Source of the DNA: Streptomyces sp. GS7
GTDB lineage: Bacteria; Actinomycetota; Actinomycetes; Streptomycetales; Streptomycetaceae
Length of the DNA: 64,000 nt
Direction of reading: 5' to 3'
Assembly: GCF_009834125.1 (NCBI RefSeq)
Contig: NZ_CP047146.1
Location: forward strand, 4,147,501 to 4,211,500
Numbering within the stretch: position 1 is the stretch's first letter; each line of letters begins with the position of its first letter. Made by a program: the position numbers and the translations under genes. The notes beneath the pieces were generated by a model. It was not told where the DNA came from, made no database searches, and was given only the letters and a program-made list of their open reading frames with translations. Shown here piece after piece: positions 60,889 to 64,000 of this stretch.

Positions 60889-62724
60889 ATGACGCCCACT
60901 GCGAGCCTCCGCCCCAGCAAGGCGGACGCGCCCCGCTACGTCCCCATCGCCGAGCACGGCCTGATCGGCGACATGCGTACCGCCGCCCTCGTCGGTACGA
61001 ACGGCACCATCGACTGGTACTGCTGCACCCGTTTCGACGCGCCCAGCGTCTTCGCGGCGATCCTGGACGCCGACCGGGGCGGCGCGTTCGAGCTCTCGCC
61101 CGATGTGCCGGCCCGGACCAAGCAGTTCTACTTCCCCGACACCAACATCCTGATCACCCGGTTCTTCGCGGACCACGGCGTCGGCGAGGTCCAGGACTTC
61201 ATGCCGATCGTGGACGACTCGCGCGAGGCGGACCGGCACCGGCTGATCCGGCGGGTGCTGTGCGTGCGCGGCTCGCTGCCGTTCAGCGTACGGGTGGCGC
61301 CCCGGTTCGACTACGGTCGGCGACCGCACCGGGTGCGCGTCGAGAGCGGCCTGACCGTGTTCGACTCCGAGGATCTCTCCCTCGCGCTGACGTCCAGCGT
61401 CCCGGTCGAGATCAACGGCCCGGACGCCCGCTCCTCGTTCACCCTGGCCGAGGGCGAGGTCGCGGTCTTCGCACTGGACCGGATCGGCAACGGTGTCGAA
61501 CCGCGGTCCTGTGCGGTGCTGGAGGCCGAGCAGCTGTTCGGCGCCACTGTCCGGTACTGGCGTGCCTGGCTCTCGCACTCCCGCTACCGAGGGCGCTGGC
61601 GGGAGATGGTGCACCGCTCCGCGCTCACCCTCAAGCTCCTCACGTACGCGCCGACCGGCGCCATCGTGGCCGCGCCCACGACCAGCCTGCCCGAACAGAT
61701 CGGCGGCGAGCGCAACTGGGACTACCGCTATGCCTGGGTCCGCGACGCCGCATTCTGCATCTACGCGTTGCTCCGGCTCGGCTTCACCGACGAAGCGGAG
61801 TCCTTCGTGCACTTCCTTTCGCACAAGATCTGCCTCAAGGACTGCGCCCAAGGACCGCTCCAGATCATGTACGGCATCGACGGCCGCCGCGAACTCCCCG
61901 AGGAAGAACTCCTCCACCTGGAAGGCCACTTGGGATCCGCCCCCGTACGGATCGGCAACAACGCCGTCGACCAGCTCCAGCTCGATATCTACGGTGCCCT
62001 CATCGACTCCCTCTACCTCTACGACAAATGGGGGCAACCGCTCTCCAGCGAACACTGGGACACCGTCAGCGAACTGGTCAACTGGGTCTGCGACAACTGG
62101 GATCAGCCCGACGAGGGGATCTGGGAGACCCGTGGCAAAATCCAGAACTTCCTGTACTCGCAGCTGATGTGCTGGGTGGCCATCGAACGGGCCATGCGGA
62201 TCGCCAGGCACCGCGGACTGCCCGCGGACACGCTCCGCTGGGCCCGAGCCCGCGATGCGATCTACCGGCGCATCATGCAGCGCGGATGGTCCGTCGAGCG
62301 CAGGGCGTTCGTCCAGCACGAGGGCGACGATGTCCTCGACGCCGCCGTACTGATGATGCCGCTGGCCAAGTTCATCTCCCCGACCGATCCGAAATGGCTC
62401 TCCACACTGGACGTGTTGGGCGAGGAGCTGGTGTCCGACTCGCTGGTCTACCGCTACGACCCCAGGAGCAGCCCGGACGGACTGCGCGGCGAAGAGGGCA
62501 CCTTCTCGATCTGCTCGTTCTGGTACGTCGAGGCGCTGTCCCGCGCCGGCCGCATCGACGAGGCCCGCCTGGCCTTCGAAAAGATGCTCACGTACGCCAA
62601 CCACCTCGGCCTCTACGCCGAGGAAATCGGCCGCACCGGCGAACAGATCGGCAATTTCCCCCAGGCGTTCACGCACCTGGCACTGATCAGCGCGGCATTC
62701 AACCTCGACCGGGCCCTCGGGTGA
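60889..62724 (+). CDS. GH15 glucoamylase/trehalase-like hydrolase
   Basis: 611 residues. N-terminal beta-sandwich (RYVPIAEHGLIGDMRTAALV, TIDWYCCTRFDAPSVFAAIL) and (alpha/alpha)6 barrel: IGGERNWDYRYAWVRDAAF, then the general acid Glu in WDQPDEGIWETRG (near residue 405-412) and the base Glu in GLYAEEIGRTGEQIGNFPQA (near 575-580). Proteins of this group in actinobacteria act on trehalose or other alpha-glucosides, with inversion. No signal peptide, so cytoplasmic. GGGGAGG 4 nt before ATG 60889. Confidence 0.85.
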   Translation: MTPTASLRPSKADAPRYVPIAEHGLIGDMRTAALVGTNGTIDWYCCTRFDAPSVFAAILDADRGGAFELSPDVPARTKQFYFPDTNILITRFFADHGVGEVQDFMPIVDDSREADRHRLIRRVLCVRGSLPFSVRVAPRFDYGRRPHRVRVESGLTVFDSEDLSLALTSSVPVEINGPDARSSFTLAEGEVAVFALDRIGNGVEPRSCAVLEAEQLFGATVRYWRAWLSHSRYRGRWREMVHRSALTLKLLTYAPTGAIVAAPTTSLPEQIGGERNWDYRYAWVRDAAFCIYALLRLGFTDEAESFVHFLSHKICLKDCAQGPLQIMYGIDGRRELPEEELLHLEGHLGSAPVRIGNNAVDQLQLDIYGALIDSLYLYDKWGQPLSSEHWDTVSELVNWVCDNWDQPDEGIWETRGKIQNFLYSQLMCWVAIERAMRIARHRGLPADTLRWARARDAIYRRIMQRGWSVERRAFVQHEGDDVLDAAVLMMPLAKFISPTDPKWLSTLDVLGEELVSDSLVYRYDPRSSPDGLRGEEGTFSICSFWYVEALSRAGRIDEARLAFEKMLTYANHLGLYAEEIGRTGEQIGNFPQAFTHLALISAAFNLDRALG

Positions 62725-63084
62725 TCACGCGCTGGAGTCATGGGGCACGCCTTCTCAGGCCGCACGGGTCACCGGTCACGGGCGCACGGGAGCGGTTGCC
62801 CGCACGACGGGGGCGCGGGACGGGGAATGGGGTACGGGGGGGTGCTGCGTGAGGCGATCGGTTCGGACGGTATCGGCCGAGCGCGCGGCTTCCGTAGTCC
62901 CGACACACCGTCCCGGCACACGGTCCTGACGCATGGCCCCGACGCATGGCCTCGATGCACGGCCCATTCTGCGCAGCCCATGACCGCTCAGCCTGCGCAG
63001 ACCAATCTGCACAGGCCAAACTGGACAGGTGGAACTGTGTAGATTGAACTGGACAGTCTGGACTGAAGGAATTATCGTCGAGGC
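62725..63084. other. Spacer with repeats upstream of a MarR gene
   Basis: 360 bases with two degenerate GCATGGCC-type repeats (62930-62970) and the AACTGGACAG pair described separately. No gene seen. Confidence 0.4.
63019..63056. promoter_or_regulatory. Repeated AACTGGACAG operator candidate
   Basis: AACTGGACAG occurs at 63019-63028 and 63047-63056 (28-bp period), with related GGAACTGTG and ACAGTCTGGACT between and after, just before the marR-like start at 63085 and around a -10-like TAGATT (63040-63045). Confidence 0.5.
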
Positions 63085-63534
63085 ATGGCAACAAGCCCCG
63101 AGGGGATCTCCGAGTCGGCCGTGCGTGCGGCCCGTGATCTGCGCGTGGTGTTCAGCCGCCTGCGCCGCCGACTCAGGGAGATCGCCGACACCCAGGACCT
63201 CACCCCCTCCCAGACCTCCGCACTCACCGTGCTCGGCAAGAGTGAGGACTCCTCCGCCAGCGCCCTGGCCGCAGCGGAGGGGGTCCGCCCCCAGTCGATG
63301 GCGGCCACCCTCGCGGCGCTCGCCCAGCACGGGCTGATCGAGCGCCACCCGGACCCCGCGGACGGCCGCCGGCAGCTGGTCACGCTGACCGCCGCCGGCC
63401 GCGAGCGCGTCGCGGACAACCGGCAGGCTCGCGAGGAGTGGCTGGCCCGCGCCCTCCAGGACCGCTTCACGGAGGGCGAGCGCCGCAGGGTCATCGAGGC
63501 GATGACCCTGCTGGAACGCCTCACTCAGCCGTGA
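63085..63534 (+). CDS. MarR-family regulator
   Basis: 149 residues: LTPSQTSALTVLGKSEDSSA, SALAAAEGVRPQSMAATLAA (HTH), GLIERHPDPADGRRQLVTLT (wing DGRR), and a helical end. Its stop overlaps the MFS start (GTGA), mirroring the MarR/MFS pair at 29.8 kb, so it likely represses that exporter through the repeated upstream element. Confidence 0.9.
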   Translation: MATSPEGISESAVRAARDLRVVFSRLRRRLREIADTQDLTPSQTSALTVLGKSEDSSASALAAAEGVRPQSMAATLAALAQHGLIERHPDPADGRRQLVTLTAAGRERVADNRQAREEWLARALQDRFTEGERRRVIEAMTLLERLTQP

Positions 63535-64000
63535 GCGGCAGGCTCATACGCCGCGCCCGCGCCCCGCGCCGCCCTTCCGGTGGCTCGCCGCAGGACTTCG
63601 ACCGCAAGCTGATCAGCCCGATGATCCTGGGGTCGGTGCTGAACCCGGTCAACTCCTCGATGATCGCGGTCGCCCTGGTGCCGATCGGGACCGCCTTCGG
63701 GGCACCCCCGTCGCAGACGGCATGGCTGGTCTCCGCGCTCTATCTGGCCACCGCCGTCGGCCAGCCCGTCATGGGGCGACTGGTCGACACGTACGGGCCG
63801 CGCCGCCTCTACCTCACCGGTACGGCACTGGTGGGCATCGCCGGACTTCTCGGCGCCCTCGCCCCCTCCCTCGACGCGCTGATCACCGCCCGGGTCCTCC
63901 TCGGTCTCGGCACCTCGGCCGCCTATCCCGCCTCCATGTACCTCACCCGCAGCGAGGCCAAGCGCACGGGCCACGACGGCCCCGCAGGAGTGCTGACCGC
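63531..64000 (+). CDS. MFS exporter, N-terminal part (runs off window)
   Basis: At least 156 residues; open at the right edge. GTG 63531. The first TM segments: KLISPMILGSVLNPVNSSMI, AVALVPIGTAFGAPPSQTAW, LVSALYLATAVGQPVMGRLV followed by motif A DTYGPRRLYLTG, then ARVLLGLGTSAAYPASMYLT. DHA-type drug exporter. Translationally coupled with the marR-like gene. Substrate unknown. Confidence 0.8.
   Translation, partial: MSGRLIRRARAPRRPSGGSPQDFDRKLISPMILGSVLNPVNSSMIAVALVPIGTAFGAPPSQTAWLVSALYLATAVGQPVMGRLVDTYGPRRLYLTGTALVGIAGLLGALAPSLDALITARVLLGLGTSAAYPASMYLTRSEAKRTGHDGPAGVLT

Overview
The window is very GC-rich DNA with the gene style of Streptomyces or a close relative: GGAGG-type ribosome binding sites, ATGA/GTGA overlaps, frequent GTG starts, a class F sortase, DUF2277, Tat-type signals and a bL37-type mini ribosomal protein. 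The many broken insertion sequences and small accessory operons would fit a chromosome arm or another plastic region. No rRNA, tRNA, CRISPR array or phage block was seen.

Left part (1-7.3 kb): an IS5-type transposase fragment, a GT-C-like membrane glycosyltransferase, an IS5/GNAT graveyard, an apparently intact IS3-family element that truncates a serine recombinase, a flavin reductase-like protein, a secreted EEP-fold hydrolase and a decayed IS630 copy. 7.3-11.3 kb: a PadR regulator divergent from a SnoaL-like / YhgE-type membrane protein / carotenoid oxygenase operon, with a paired operator between them. 11.5-14.1 kb: a leftward alkylation-repair cluster (Ogt, unknown protein, AlkB, DUF2277). 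14.3-24.7 kb: scattered single genes (PhyH-type dioxygenase, VOC, SnoaL-like, racemase, GH19 chitinase, P450, TnpB remnant, Mut7-C protein, HAD hydrolase).

25-33 kb: a repetitive secreted membrane-anchored protein followed by a class F sortase; a DinB-like protein; a hemC copy broken by what looks like loss of one 7-bp repeat; an agmatine deiminase remnant; a 25-residue bL37 homologue; and a MarR/MFS operon whose transporter carries three extra regulatory-like domains. 33-38.5 kb: YqcI/YcgG protein, divergent LysR/NmrA pair, aminoglycoside phosphotransferase-like protein and dihydrolipoyl dehydrogenase.

38.6-44.6 kb is the most interesting block. A leftward membrane-anchored protein with a putative C-terminal toxin domain overlaps a small acidic putative immunity gene. 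Divergent from it is a tightly overlapping vWA / PP2C phosphatase / membrane kinase-DUF4189 triad, the architecture described as TerY-P triads. 44.6-56.2 kb holds cell-envelope and small-enzyme genes (PAF-AH-like hydrolase, Vat-like acetyltransferase, L,D-transpeptidase, MerR/thioredoxin, YiiX-like protein, metallophosphoesterase, HNH-like secreted protein, trypsin, SDR, a second bL37-like gene, GNAT). 56.3-62.7 kb pairs a KimA-like permease with an orphan kdpB and a GH15 enzyme. The window ends in a MarR/MFS operon cut by the right edge.
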